Shown: piece by piece, positions 23,255 through 32,906 of the stretch | How the letters are laid out: each line of letters starts with the position of its first letter | How positions within the stretch are numbered: position 1 is the stretch's first letter | NCBI RefSeq assembly: GCF_030518795.1 | Contig: NZ_CP130427.1 | Location: 2,790,001 to 2,854,000 of the forward strand | Direction: 5' to 3' | Length of the DNA: 64,000 nt | Source of the DNA: Micromonospora sp. NBRC 110009 | GTDB lineage: Bacteria; Actinomycetota; Actinomycetes; Mycobacteriales; Micromonosporaceae | Notes under the pieces: model-generated | Seen by the model: only the letters and a program-made list of their open reading frames with translations | Databases searched by the model: none | Told to the model about the DNA's origin: nothing | Made by a program: the position numbers and the translations under genes

Positions 23255-25454
23255 GTCCACCGTCGCCGGGGCCGGCGGGGTGCAGTCGCCCCACCAGCTC
23301 ATGGACCGCCCAGTCGAAGTCGTCCGGGGTGAATCGGTGCCCGCCGATCTTCGGCGGGACCGTGTCCCCGGGCGGGATCAGCAGCCCCGCTGGGTCGCGG
23401 ACCTCGCGGTCCACCCGGGCGTGAGGGTCGTCGCGATTTCTGGCCTCCGCACCGAAGACCGGCCCGCCGACCGGGTCGGTCCGCCGCCACAGGTTGATCC
23501 ACCGCCAGTCCAGTCGGTCACCGATCTCCCGCAGCACGTCCGGCCCAATGTAGGCGGCGAAGGTCCGGCTGCTGAGCCGCCCCAGCGGGGTGCCGTAGGT
23601 CAACAGTGCCACCCGGGCGCGGGCGGATTCCGGCAACTGGAGGACGGTCGCCGCCGCCAGCACGCTGCCGTGACTCTGCCCGGAGAGCACGACCGCGTCC
23701 CCGCCGGCGGTGAGGTGGACGATGCGGCGGATGAGATCCGGCACGGCACGCACGGCGTAGCACGGGGCGGCCAGCGGGTGCGCCGCGCGCGGCCAGAAGG
23801 TGGCCAGTTCCCACAGCACGCTGACCATCCGCATGGCCTCCGACCGGTAGGCGAACAGTCCCGCCCCGAACAGGGCCACCGCGAACAGTCCGACCAGCAG
23901 GCCTCCCAGGTCGGTCACGAAGATCACCGGACGGGCCAGCGACTGCCCGCCCAGCCGTTGGGCGACATCCTCCGGCCCATGACCGAGCGCCGACGACCCG
24001 GCGGCGGCCAGGGCCAGCGCGGCCAGAAGCGCGTACGCGGCCAGGAGCAGCGGGCCGAGCCGGTCCGCGAGCCGGGCCCGGATGATCTTGTCGGCAACTG
24101 CCCGCACCCGTTCCGGAGCCGCCCGGGGCGCTTCCGGAAATTCCCGCTGGACAAAATCGTCCGCCGCCTGTCGGTGCCGGATCCGCTGATAACGGCCGAC
24201 CAGCACGGTCACCGCGACGGCGAACAGCAGCGCGGCCGAGAAGCCCAGGGCTGCCCAGCGGTAGGCGACCGGTGGGGAGAGCGGCGGGGCGCCGGGCGGC
24301 AGTGGCCGGGCCGGCGTCGGGTGGGAACCCCGGTCCAGGTACTCGGCGACGCCGTAGCTCAGCCCGGAGGAGTAGGACACGGCCAGCCCGATCGCGACCG
24401 ACACCACCAGCGGTGCGGCGAGGCCCAGCAGCGCCCCGCGACCTCGGACCGACCGCCGCGCCAGGACCAGCGCCGCCAGCGCCACGAGCAGCCCCACCTG
24501 GCCGGTGAACAGCCCGGCGACCAGCACGTCGTACCCGGGCAGGTTACCCACGGCGGACCAGGGTGCCCGCGGTGCCGCGGCATACGCCAGGGTCAGCCCG
24601 GTCAACGTGATCGCGGCCCAGCGGAGGAGCCGGCCCGCGCGCCGCGACCACCGGGCGGCCGGACGCCGCTCGAGTTGCGGCAGGCAGAGCACCACCAGCG
24701 CGGCGGCCAGCAGGCCGGCGGACCCGACGAGCAGCGCGTGGCCGGGGATCCCGTTGCGCGGGACCACCGCCAGGAGCAGGGCCAGGTCGAGCGTCGCCAG
24801 CGAGATCACCACGTGCAGCGACCGCAGCCGGAGCAGCAGCGCCCGGTTGTCCCAGAAGGCCGGGGCGTCGAGGCGGCCCGCCCCGAGCCCCGGCGGCAAC
24901 GTCGTGGTGTCCTCGGGACGCTGCCAGGTGCGGCCGCTGAGCCGCCAGACCAGGGCGATCCCGAGGATCGGCAGCAGGGCGGCGATGGCCAGCCGCCGCC
25001 CAGGCGGCACGCCACCCAGCCAGGAGATCCCCCGGCGACCCTCCAGGCAGCGCGCGTACTCCGCGCACTGCCAGGCCACCAGGTCCAGGGCCGCCCCCAC
25101 GATCGACAGCACGTACATCGTGGTGAGGGTCGCGGCGAGCAGCCGGCAGAGCGCCTTGCCGGCCGCGCCCCCGCGGCCGGCGGGCGGCAGCATCCAGATG
25201 GCGGTGTTGGCGAGCATGAAGGGCAGGAGCAGGACCAGCGAGAAGGTCCGGGTTGCGGTTCCCCCGGTGAGCCCGCTCCAGCGGTACGCCTCCAGCGTGG
25301 TGTCGGCGACGCCGTGCGGATTCCCGAAACCCGGGGGTACCCGGTAGAAACCGGCTTCCCGATCCCCGGCCACCCGGCTCACGATCGGCCGGTTCAGCAT
25401 CGCCTCCGGGCCGCGGTCGGCGACCCCGTGCACCCGGATTTCGGTGATTCCCAC
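23244..25454 (-). CDS. Large membrane protein with lipase-like nucleophile motif
   Basis: 736 residues. It opens with a soluble segment (ITEIRVHGVADRGPEAML) that resembles alpha/beta hydrolase starts, then has about ten membrane segments (65 to 540), and a C-terminal cytoplasmic domain with a nucleophile elbow-like AVVLSGQSHGSVLAAATVLQL (GQSHG, a GxSxG form) and YGTPLGRL, as in lipases. The hydrolase fold therefore seems split around a membrane insert. GTG 25454 has a GGAGGGG ribosome site. Known only as a conserved actinobacterial membrane protein, as far as I can tell. Activity is a guess. Confidence 0.7.
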   Translation of the reverse strand: MGITEIRVHGVADRGPEAMLNRPIVSRVAGDREAGFYRVPPGFGNPHGVADTTLEAYRWSGLTGGTATRTFSLVLLLPFMLANTAIWMLPPAGRGGAAGKALCRLLAATLTTMYVLSIVGAALDLVAWQCAEYARCLEGRRGISWLGGVPPGRRLAIAALLPILGIALVWRLSGRTWQRPEDTTTLPPGLGAGRLDAPAFWDNRALLLRLRSLHVVISLATLDLALLLAVVPRNGIPGHALLVGSAGLLAAALVVLCLPQLERRPAARWSRRAGRLLRWAAITLTGLTLAYAAAPRAPWSAVGNLPGYDVLVAGLFTGQVGLLVALAALVLARRSVRGRGALLGLAAPLVVSVAIGLAVSYSSGLSYGVAEYLDRGSHPTPARPLPPGAPPLSPPVAYRWAALGFSAALLFAVAVTVLVGRYQRIRHRQAADDFVQREFPEAPRAAPERVRAVADKIIRARLADRLGPLLLAAYALLAALALAAAGSSALGHGPEDVAQRLGGQSLARPVIFVTDLGGLLVGLFAVALFGAGLFAYRSEAMRMVSVLWELATFWPRAAHPLAAPCYAVRAVPDLIRRIVHLTAGGDAVVLSGQSHGSVLAAATVLQLPESARARVALLTYGTPLGRLSSRTFAAYIGPDVLREIGDRLDWRWINLWRRTDPVGGPVFGAEARNRDDPHARVDREVRDPAGLLIPPGDTVPPKIGGHRFTPDDFDWAVHELVGRLHPAGPGDGGLRG

Positions 25455-25595
25455 CCGTGGCCGTCCCCTCCTGGTCGCCAGCCGCGCGGTTACCCCGAGC
25501 CGGTCCGGTCATGCCGCGCCCGAGCGGCAGGCGGCGACCCTGACTTGTGACACGCCCCTACTGATCTGGTGGCTTCCTGTTGCATGATGACGGGC

Positions 25596-27269
25596 ATGAC
25601 GGAGACCCCGCACCCCCTGTACGACAGGCACGCCGACACCCTCAACCGGGCGCTGACCGCGATCATGGAGCGCGGGTACTGGTCCGCCTATCCCGAGTCG
25701 CCCAGCCCCCGGGTCTACGGCGAGACCGCCGCCGCCGACGGCAAGGCCGCCTTCGAGGCGTACCTGAACGCCGACTTCCCCCTCGACCAGCCGGGTGACG
25801 GCGGCAGCGTCGCCACCGAGGTCAGCCCGTTCGGCATGGAGCTGAACGTGCGCTACCCGCACGCCGCCCCCGACCAGCTGGTGGCCGCCGCCAAAACCGC
25901 GCTGCCCGCCTGGCGCGACGCCGGCCCGCAGGCCCGGGTGGGGGTCTGCCTGGAGATCCTCGACCGGCTGCACAGGAACGTCTTCGAGCTGGCCAACGCG
26001 GTGCAGTTCACCACCGGCCAGGCGTTCGTGATGGCGTTCCAGGCCGGCGGCGCGCACGCGCTGGACCGGGCGCTGGAGGCGATCGCGTACGCGTACGCCG
26101 AGATGACCCGCCACCCGGGGACCGCCGGCTGGGAGAAGGCCGCCGGCAAGGGCGACCCGCTGCGGATGAGCAAGACGTTCCACGTGGTGCCGCGCGGCCT
26201 GGCGCTGGTGATCGGCTGCAACACCTTCCCGACCTGGAACTCCTACCCGGGGCTCTACGCCTCGCTGGCCACCGGCAACCCGGTGATCGTCAAGCCGCAC
26301 CCGCGCGCGGTGCTGCCGCTCGCGATCACCGTGAAGTACGCCCGCCAGGTGCTCGCCGAGGCCGGTTTCGACCCGAACCTGGTGCAGCTCGCGCCCGAGG
26401 CGGCGGACGAGAAGCTCGCCTCCACCCTGGCCCTGCACCCGGCCGTCAGGATCGTCGACTTCACCGGCTCCACCGAGTACGGCGACTGGCTGGAGGCCAA
26501 CGCCCGGCAGGCCGCCGTCTACACCGAGAAGGCCGGCCTGAACACGGTGGTGATCGACTCCACCGACGACTTCGCCGGGCTCTGCCGCAACCTGGGCTTC
26601 ACGCTCACCCTGTACAGCGGGCAGATGTGCACCACCTCGCAGAACCTGCTGATCCCCCGGGGCGGCATCGAGACCGACCAGGGGCACAAGAGCTTCGACG
26701 AGGTGGCCGCCGGGATCGCCGCGGCGGTCGGCAAGCTCACCGCCGACCCGGCCCGGGGCGTCGAGCTGACCGGCGCGATCGTCAACGACGGCGTGCTGGA
26801 GCGGCTCGAGGAGGTCGCCAAGGTCGGCGAGCCGGTGCTGGAGTCGCGGGCCGTCGAGCACCCGTCCTTCCCCGGCGCGGTCGTGCGTACGCCGACCATC
26901 GTCAAGCTGGACGCCACCGACACCGGGGTCTACTCGCGGGAGTGGTTCGGGCCGATCTCGTTCGCCATCGCGACCAACTCGACCGCGCACAGCCTGGAGA
27001 TCCTCCGCGCGACGGTGGGGGAGAAGGGCGCGCTCACCGCGGGGGTCTACGCCACCGACGAGGCGGTGCTGGACGCCGCCGAGGCGGCGGCGATCGACGC
27101 CGGCGTGCACCTGTCCTGCAACCTCACCGGCGGGGTCTTCGTCAACCAGTCGGCTGCCTTCTCGGACTTCCACGGCTCGGGCGCCAACCCGGCGGCGAAC
27201 TCCGCGCTCACCGACGGTGCGTACGTGGCCAACCGGTTCCGCATCGTGCAGAGCCGCCGCCACGTCTGA
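25596..27269 (+). CDS. paaN: Aldehyde dehydrogenase family protein PaaN
   Basis: 557 residues, matching the PaaN branch of aldehyde dehydrogenases linked to phenylacetic acid degradation. The nucleophile is Cys345 in YSGQMCTTSQN; the cofactor region is VPRGLALVIGCNTFPTWNSYPGLYASLATGNPVIVKPH (written here in parts: VIGCNTFPTWNS and ATGNPVIVKPH). The C-terminus (FSDFHGSGANPAANSALTDG) is typical. No other paa genes are near, so it may process another aldehyde. ATG 25596 is used; ATG 25584 or 25587 are possible. A strong terminator follows. Confidence 0.85.
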   Translation: MTETPHPLYDRHADTLNRALTAIMERGYWSAYPESPSPRVYGETAAADGKAAFEAYLNADFPLDQPGDGGSVATEVSPFGMELNVRYPHAAPDQLVAAAKTALPAWRDAGPQARVGVCLEILDRLHRNVFELANAVQFTTGQAFVMAFQAGGAHALDRALEAIAYAYAEMTRHPGTAGWEKAAGKGDPLRMSKTFHVVPRGLALVIGCNTFPTWNSYPGLYASLATGNPVIVKPHPRAVLPLAITVKYARQVLAEAGFDPNLVQLAPEAADEKLASTLALHPAVRIVDFTGSTEYGDWLEANARQAAVYTEKAGLNTVVIDSTDDFAGLCRNLGFTLTLYSGQMCTTSQNLLIPRGGIETDQGHKSFDEVAAGIAAAVGKLTADPARGVELTGAIVNDGVLERLEEVAKVGEPVLESRAVEHPSFPGAVVRTPTIVKLDATDTGVYSREWFGPISFAIATNSTAHSLEILRATVGEKGALTAGVYATDEAVLDAAEAAAIDAGVHLSCNLTGGVFVNQSAAFSDFHGSGANPAANSALTDGAYVANRFRIVQSRRHV

Positions 27270-27276
27270 TGGGCAA

Positions 27277-27323
27277 GGAGGGGCCCCTGCTTACCGTTTC
27301 CGGTAGAGCAGGGGCCCCCTTCT
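27277..27323. terminator. Bidirectional terminator between paaN and GNAT
   Basis: GGGGCCCCTGCTTACCG (27280-27296) pairs with CGGTAGAGCAGGGGCCCC (27301-27318) with one bulge and a four-base loop. It lies between convergent genes and ends at the GNAT stop. Confidence 0.75.
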
Positions 27324-27853
27324 CACGCCGCCCGGCGCATCTGGAGTTCCCGGAGGGCGGGGATCTTGGGGTGCGGCACGCGCACCCCGGTGTCGACGAA
27401 GCCCAGCTTCTGGTACGCCCGGTAGGCGCGGTCGTTGCCGACCACCACCTCCATCATCAGCTCCGGCCGGCCGCAGGCGAGGGACCAGGCGGCCACCTCG
27501 TCCACCAGCGCGCCGAGCAGCCCGCCGCCCCGCCAGGCCGGCGTGAGGTACACGGCGTAGATCAGGGTCAGGCCGGGCTCCTCCGGGGCGACCGTGCCGC
27601 CGGCGTGGCCGACCAGGCGACCGCCCGGATCGGCGACGAACTGGGCGGTGGCGTCGCCTCGGGAGACCGCGGCGACCCGGGCCGCGTAGTCGGCGTGCGG
27701 GCGGGCGGCGGCCTCGGCCACCGTCTCCAGGAACGCCAGCGGCGAGTCGGCGAGCATCTCCAATCGGAGCGCCCGCATCCGGGCGGCGTCCTCCGGCCGG
27801 ACCCGGCGGACGGTCGTGGTCGTGGTCGGCGCGCTGGTCATGTCGCCATGCAT
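27323..27853 (-). CDS. GNAT family N-acetyltransferase
   Basis: 176 residues, one GNAT domain: IYAVYLTPAWRGGGLLGALVDEVAAW carries the acetyl-CoA loop (RGGGLLG), and MMEVVVGNDRAYRAYQKLGFVDTG is the usual last part. Substrate unknown. ATG 27853 is the furthest start; ATG 27841 (MTSAP) is about equally likely, and neither has a clear ribosome site or -10 box. It converges with paaN. Confidence 0.82.
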   Translation of the reverse strand: MHGDMTSAPTTTTTVRRVRPEDAARMRALRLEMLADSPLAFLETVAEAAARPHADYAARVAAVSRGDATAQFVADPGGRLVGHAGGTVAPEEPGLTLIYAVYLTPAWRGGGLLGALVDEVAAWSLACGRPELMMEVVVGNDRAYRAYQKLGFVDTGVRVPHPKIPALRELQMRRAA

Positions 27854-28063
27854 ACCGGAGTGCGGAGGACCCGTGTCGGGCCGGGTCGGATGTCGGCCGG
27901 AATATGCCCGATTTGTGGTCGTGCGCCGTCGTCACGCCTCGTGTAGCGTGCGATTTCGGTCACCGATTCAGCGGCCGTCACCGATGGCCGAACCGGTGGT
28001 CCGCCGGTGCCGGTCCGCCGGTCTCCGGGTTGTGGAACGCCGCGCAGAGTGAGGAAGTGCACC

Positions 28064-28267
28064 GTGGCACAGGGCACCGTCAAGTGGTTCAACGCCGAAA
28101 AGGGCTACGGCTTCATCGCCGTCGACGGCGGGCAGGACGTCTTCGTCCACTTCTCCGCGATCGAGATGGACGGCTACAAGGCGCTGGACGACGGCCAGCG
28201 CGTCGAGTTCGAGATCGCCCAGGGTCAGAAGGGTCCGCAGGCGGAGCGGGTCCGCGTCATCGCCTGA
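28064..28267 (+). CDS. Cold-shock protein, CspA family
   Basis: 67 residues, the standard length. RNA-binding motifs KGYGFI (RNP1) and DVFVHF (RNP2) are intact, with the usual start [15 protein letters not shown]. It is a single-stranded nucleic-acid-binding RNA chaperone. GTG 28064 has GAGGAAG 7 bases upstream. Monocistronic, with about 170 bases of upstream region holding a TAGCGT box (27944-27949). Confidence 0.93.
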   Translation: MAQGTVKWFNAEKGYGFIAVDGGQDVFVHFSAIEMDGYKALDDGQRVEFEIAQGQKGPQAERVRVIA

Positions 28268-28377
28268 CCCCGTCGCCGCCCGTTCGGCGGCAGTTCACCC
28301 CGGCCGGGGGGCTGCGCTGCGGGCGCGCAGCAGGGAAGATCGTGAGCCGTTCCAGCCATCGCTGCTGAGGAGGGTTC

Positions 28378-29637
28378 ATGTCCGACCTGCCCCCGTCGGG
28401 TTCCACCGAGCCGGTGCCCCCGGCGTCGTCCGGTGCCCCGGCCGACCCGGCCTCGTCCACGCCGCCGGCGCCGACGGCGGGGGATGCGGATCGTCCCCTC
28501 GGGTCCGGAGCGCCAACCCCGACGGATCCGACGCTGCCGGGGCAGCCCGCCGCAACGGGTCAGCCCTGGTACCCGGTTGTGCCGGGTCAGCCGGCCGCCG
28601 CTCCGGTGCCCGGCGCGGGATACCCGGTCGATCCGGCGGGCCAGCCGCACGGCTGGGCCTGGCCGACGCCGGCCGCCCAGCCGGTGGATTCGCCCTACAC
28701 CTGGGCCTGGCCGACGCCGGACGGTCCCGGGCCGGGTGGGACCTACCCCGGCCAGCCACCGATGCCCGGCCAGCCCTATGGCTGGTACCCGGGGGTCGAC
28801 CCCGGTGACCCGCTGGTCACCCCGCCGCACGCCGGGATCGGCGGCTGGTTCGCCCGGTGCTCCGGGGCGCTACGGCGCGGTTGGCGGCAGCTGCTGCCCA
28901 TCGTCCTGATCAGCCAGGCGGTGCCGGCCGCGGTGATCGCGGTCCTCTCCCTGGCCCTGGCCCCGACCGGCCAGCCCGTCGCCGGGCCGGACGGCGCCCC
29001 GGTCCTGCCGGACGGCTACTTCACCGACTTCTTCGCCTTCTACGGTGCGGTGATCCTGGCCGCGCTGATCTTCGGCCCGCTGCAGAGCGCCGGGTGGGCT
29101 GCCGGCACCTGGGTGATCACCCGCCAGGCGGTCGGCGAGCCGGCCGTGGTCGGCGTCGCCTTCCGGTACGGCTGGCGGCGCGCGCTCGGTCTCTGGGGCT
29201 GGACGATCGTCTCCTCGTTGCTGATCGGCGTCGGCGTCTGTGCCTGCGTGCTGCCCGGGATCTACGTGGCCTTCGCGGTCGCCCTGTTCGGCCCGGTCTA
29301 CCTCTTCGAACGGCAGGAGCCGATCGGCCGCGCGTTCCGCCTCTTCCACCAGCGGTTCGGGATGGTGCTGGGGCGGGTGGCGCTGGTGGTGGCCGTGCTG
29401 GTCGTCGCCACCATGCTCAACGGGGTGGTGGAGACGGTCAACCGGCTGATCTTCGGCGAGCACCCGCTGGACGCGGCGGGCACCGGCGGGGCCGCCGTGC
29501 TGCTGGCGCTGGCGGGCACCCTGCTGATCACCCCGGCGTATCTGGCGCAGCTGATCGGCCTGGTCGTCACGTACGCCGAGCAGCGGGCCCACGAAGGCCC
29601 GGTGAACGCCGCCCGGCTGGCCGCGGAACTCGGCTGA
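28378..29637 (+). CDS. Membrane protein with Pro-rich N-terminus
   Basis: 419 residues. The first 150 are Pro/Gly/Gln-rich and repetitive (GWAWPTPAAQPVDSPYTWAW, then QPPMPGQPYGWYPG), probably disordered and cytoplasmic. About six membrane segments follow, with a conserved middle resembling the membrane domain of glycerophosphodiester phosphodiesterase-like proteins (YVAFAVALFGPVYLFERQEPIGRAFRLF). No catalytic motif is visible. GAGGAGG at 28368-28374 (AGGAGGG) precedes ATG 28378. It lies just before the groEL operators but transcribes separately. Confidence 0.75.
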   Translation: MSDLPPSGSTEPVPPASSGAPADPASSTPPAPTAGDADRPLGSGAPTPTDPTLPGQPAATGQPWYPVVPGQPAAAPVPGAGYPVDPAGQPHGWAWPTPAAQPVDSPYTWAWPTPDGPGPGGTYPGQPPMPGQPYGWYPGVDPGDPLVTPPHAGIGGWFARCSGALRRGWRQLLPIVLISQAVPAAVIAVLSLALAPTGQPVAGPDGAPVLPDGYFTDFFAFYGAVILAALIFGPLQSAGWAAGTWVITRQAVGEPAVVGVAFRYGWRRALGLWGWTIVSSLLIGVGVCACVLPGIYVAFAVALFGPVYLFERQEPIGRAFRLFHQRFGMVLGRVALVVAVLVVATMLNGVVETVNRLIFGEHPLDAAGTGGAAVLLALAGTLLITPAYLAQLIGLVVTYAEQRAHEGPVNAARLAAELG

Positions 29638-29651
29638 GCGCGGCCATCGTG

Positions 29652-29678
29652 CTTGCACTCGGCTAGGGAGAGTGCTAA
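29652..29678. promoter_or_regulatory. CIRCE operator 1
   Basis: CTTGCACTC-N9-GAGTGCTAA (29652-29660, 29670-29678) matches the HrcA operator TTAGCACTC-N9-GAGTGCTAA with two differences in the left arm. A TTGCAC-N17-TAAACA promoter pair (29653-29658, 29676-29681) overlaps it, so HrcA would block RNA polymerase. Confidence 0.85.
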
Positions 29679-31535
<1,857 letters not shown>

Positions 31536-31556
31536 GTCCAGCTCCACCAGTACGCC

Positions 31557-31594
31557 GAAAGGGGGCGGGCCGCGTCAGCGGTCCGCCCCCTTTC
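31557..31594 (+). terminator. groEL terminator
   Basis: GAAAGGGGGCGGGCCGC (31557-31573) pairs with 31578-31594 over 17 bases with one G-U, loop GTCA. It lies 21 bases after the groEL stop and before a convergent gene. Confidence 0.8.
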
Positions 31595-31602
31595 CCGTGC
31601 GC

Positions 31603-31845
31603 TCAGGTCGGCAGCCGCCGCTGGTTGCGTCGTTTGTGCGTCCGGTCGTACGGCGGCGGGATCCGGAGCGGCTCGTCCACCAGTTGCAGCGGTTCCTCGG
31701 TGGCTGGATCGTCGCCGCCGGCCATCTCCGCCAGCTGCTCGGCGTCGCCGTAGTCGAGCCGGTCGAATGGCAGTTGCCCGGGGAGTTCGCCGACCGGAGG
31801 CAAGCTCACCGGTGCCTCGTCGGTCCGTTCGTCATCCGTGGTCAT
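31603..31845 (-). CDS. Small acidic hypothetical protein
   Basis: 80 residues. Acidic N-terminus (TTDDERTDEAPVS), a Pro-rich middle (LPPVGELPGQLPFDRLDY) and a basic end (PPYDRTHKRRNQRRLP). No domain recognised. ATG 31845 has GAGGAGG ribosome site (31849-31855 on the opposite strand). Its promoter region contains a TATATT box and an AT-rich palindrome at 31921-31934, unusual for this genome, so it may be tightly regulated. Confidence 0.65.
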   Translation of the reverse strand: MTTDDERTDEAPVSLPPVGELPGQLPFDRLDYGDAEQLAEMAGGDDPATEEPLQLVDEPLRIPPPYDRTHKRRNQRRLPT

Positions 31846-31920
31846 GGCTGCCTCCTCTATGCCCCGACGGTAGGCGGCCGTCGATGACCGGGAGGGCTGA
31901 ATGACAATATAACCGTCTAT

Positions 31921-31934
31921 GTAACTTAAGTTAC
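31921..31934. promoter_or_regulatory. AT-rich perfect palindrome, candidate operator
   Basis: GTAACTTAAGTTAC is a perfect 14-bp palindrome in an AT-rich patch (31905-31938) between the GNAT stop (31935) and the small gene starting at 31845. Read on the minus strand, GTAACT lies 17 bases before a TATATT box, so the palindrome would cover the -35 element of the small gene. Confidence 0.5.
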
Positions 31935-32861
31935 TTATGTCCGGTCAAGCGCCTTCCGGTACAGGAAGAACACCCGCTCGATCCGGGCACCCGCCGCATT
32001 CGCGTAGAACGGCACCGGCCCCACCCAGCCGATCTGCGCCGCGTCGAGGCCCGCCGCGGCCTGGTCGCGCAGGCAGCGGCGGAGCAGCACGCCGCCGATG
32101 CCCCAGCCCTCGACGGCCGGTGCCGTCCCCATCGGGCCGAACCAGCTCGGCCGGGACGAGCCGTACGCGGCGAAGCCCAGGACCTCGCCGTCCCGCTCGG
32201 CCAGGTGCGCGCCCGCGCCCGGCCGGCCCAGCGACCCGGCCAGCTCGTCGTCCCACGTCCCGCCGAAGGTGGCCCGGGCGAACGCGCCCAGCGCCGGCAG
32301 GTCCGCCGGCTCTGCCTGGCGTACCGTCACGCCCGCGTCGGCCAGCCGCCGCTCGGCGGCCTCCGTCGACCGCACCGCCGGGGAGCCCGCGGCCAGGTCG
32401 GCCGTCATGTTCCAGCCCGTCCGGTCCTGCCGGTAACCGAGGCGCAGCGCGGCGCATACCGCCGGGGTGTACCGCACGTCGATGCCCGGCCAGGCGTAGT
32501 ACGGCGGGTTCCCGGCGAGCAGCAGTTCGGTGGCGCCGAGCGCGGCCAGCCGTCGTTCCGCCTCGGTGAGCAGCGCCCGCCCGACGCCCCGGCGCCGTTC
32601 CTCCGGGGCCACCGCCAGCAGGTCGACGTGGCCGAGCCCGGGATCCCGCGCCGACCGGGAGCCGATCAACACCCCGATCAGCTCGCCGCCGCGGACCGCG
32701 CCGAGCCGCAGCACCGGCCGGTCGGCGGTCGCGCGGGCGGCCAGGGTGTCCACGACGGCCGGCGCCTCGGCCGCGTCCTCCGGCAGGTCCAGGGCCCGCC
32801 GGCAGAGGTCGACGACCGCGGGCAGGCGGTCGGGATCCAGCTCGATGATCTCCGCGTCCAT
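31935..32861 (-). CDS. Tandem-GNAT acetyltransferase
   Basis: 308 residues, two GNAT domains: DLLAVAPEERRRGVGRALLTEAERRL (loop RRGVG) followed by LLLAGNPPYYAWPGID, and a shorter C-terminal one ending VEGWGIGGVLLRRCLRD. The NPPYYAWPGIDVRYTPA stretch is characteristic of a group of actinobacterial two-domain acetyltransferases. Substrate unknown. ATG 32861 has TAGGGT (32870-32875) 8 bases upstream, so it is probably leaderless. Confidence 0.82.
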   Translation of the reverse strand: MDAEIIELDPDRLPAVVDLCRRALDLPEDAAEAPAVVDTLAARATADRPVLRLGAVRGGELIGVLIGSRSARDPGLGHVDLLAVAPEERRRGVGRALLTEAERRLAALGATELLLAGNPPYYAWPGIDVRYTPAVCAALRLGYRQDRTGWNMTADLAAGSPAVRSTEAAERRLADAGVTVRQAEPADLPALGAFARATFGGTWDDELAGSLGRPGAGAHLAERDGEVLGFAAYGSSRPSWFGPMGTAPAVEGWGIGGVLLRRCLRDQAAAGLDAAQIGWVGPVPFYANAAGARIERVFFLYRKALDRT

Positions 32862-32906
32862 GGTCGCCGACCCTAGGTCATCGGGCAGGGTTCTTAACAG
32901 AGGCGG

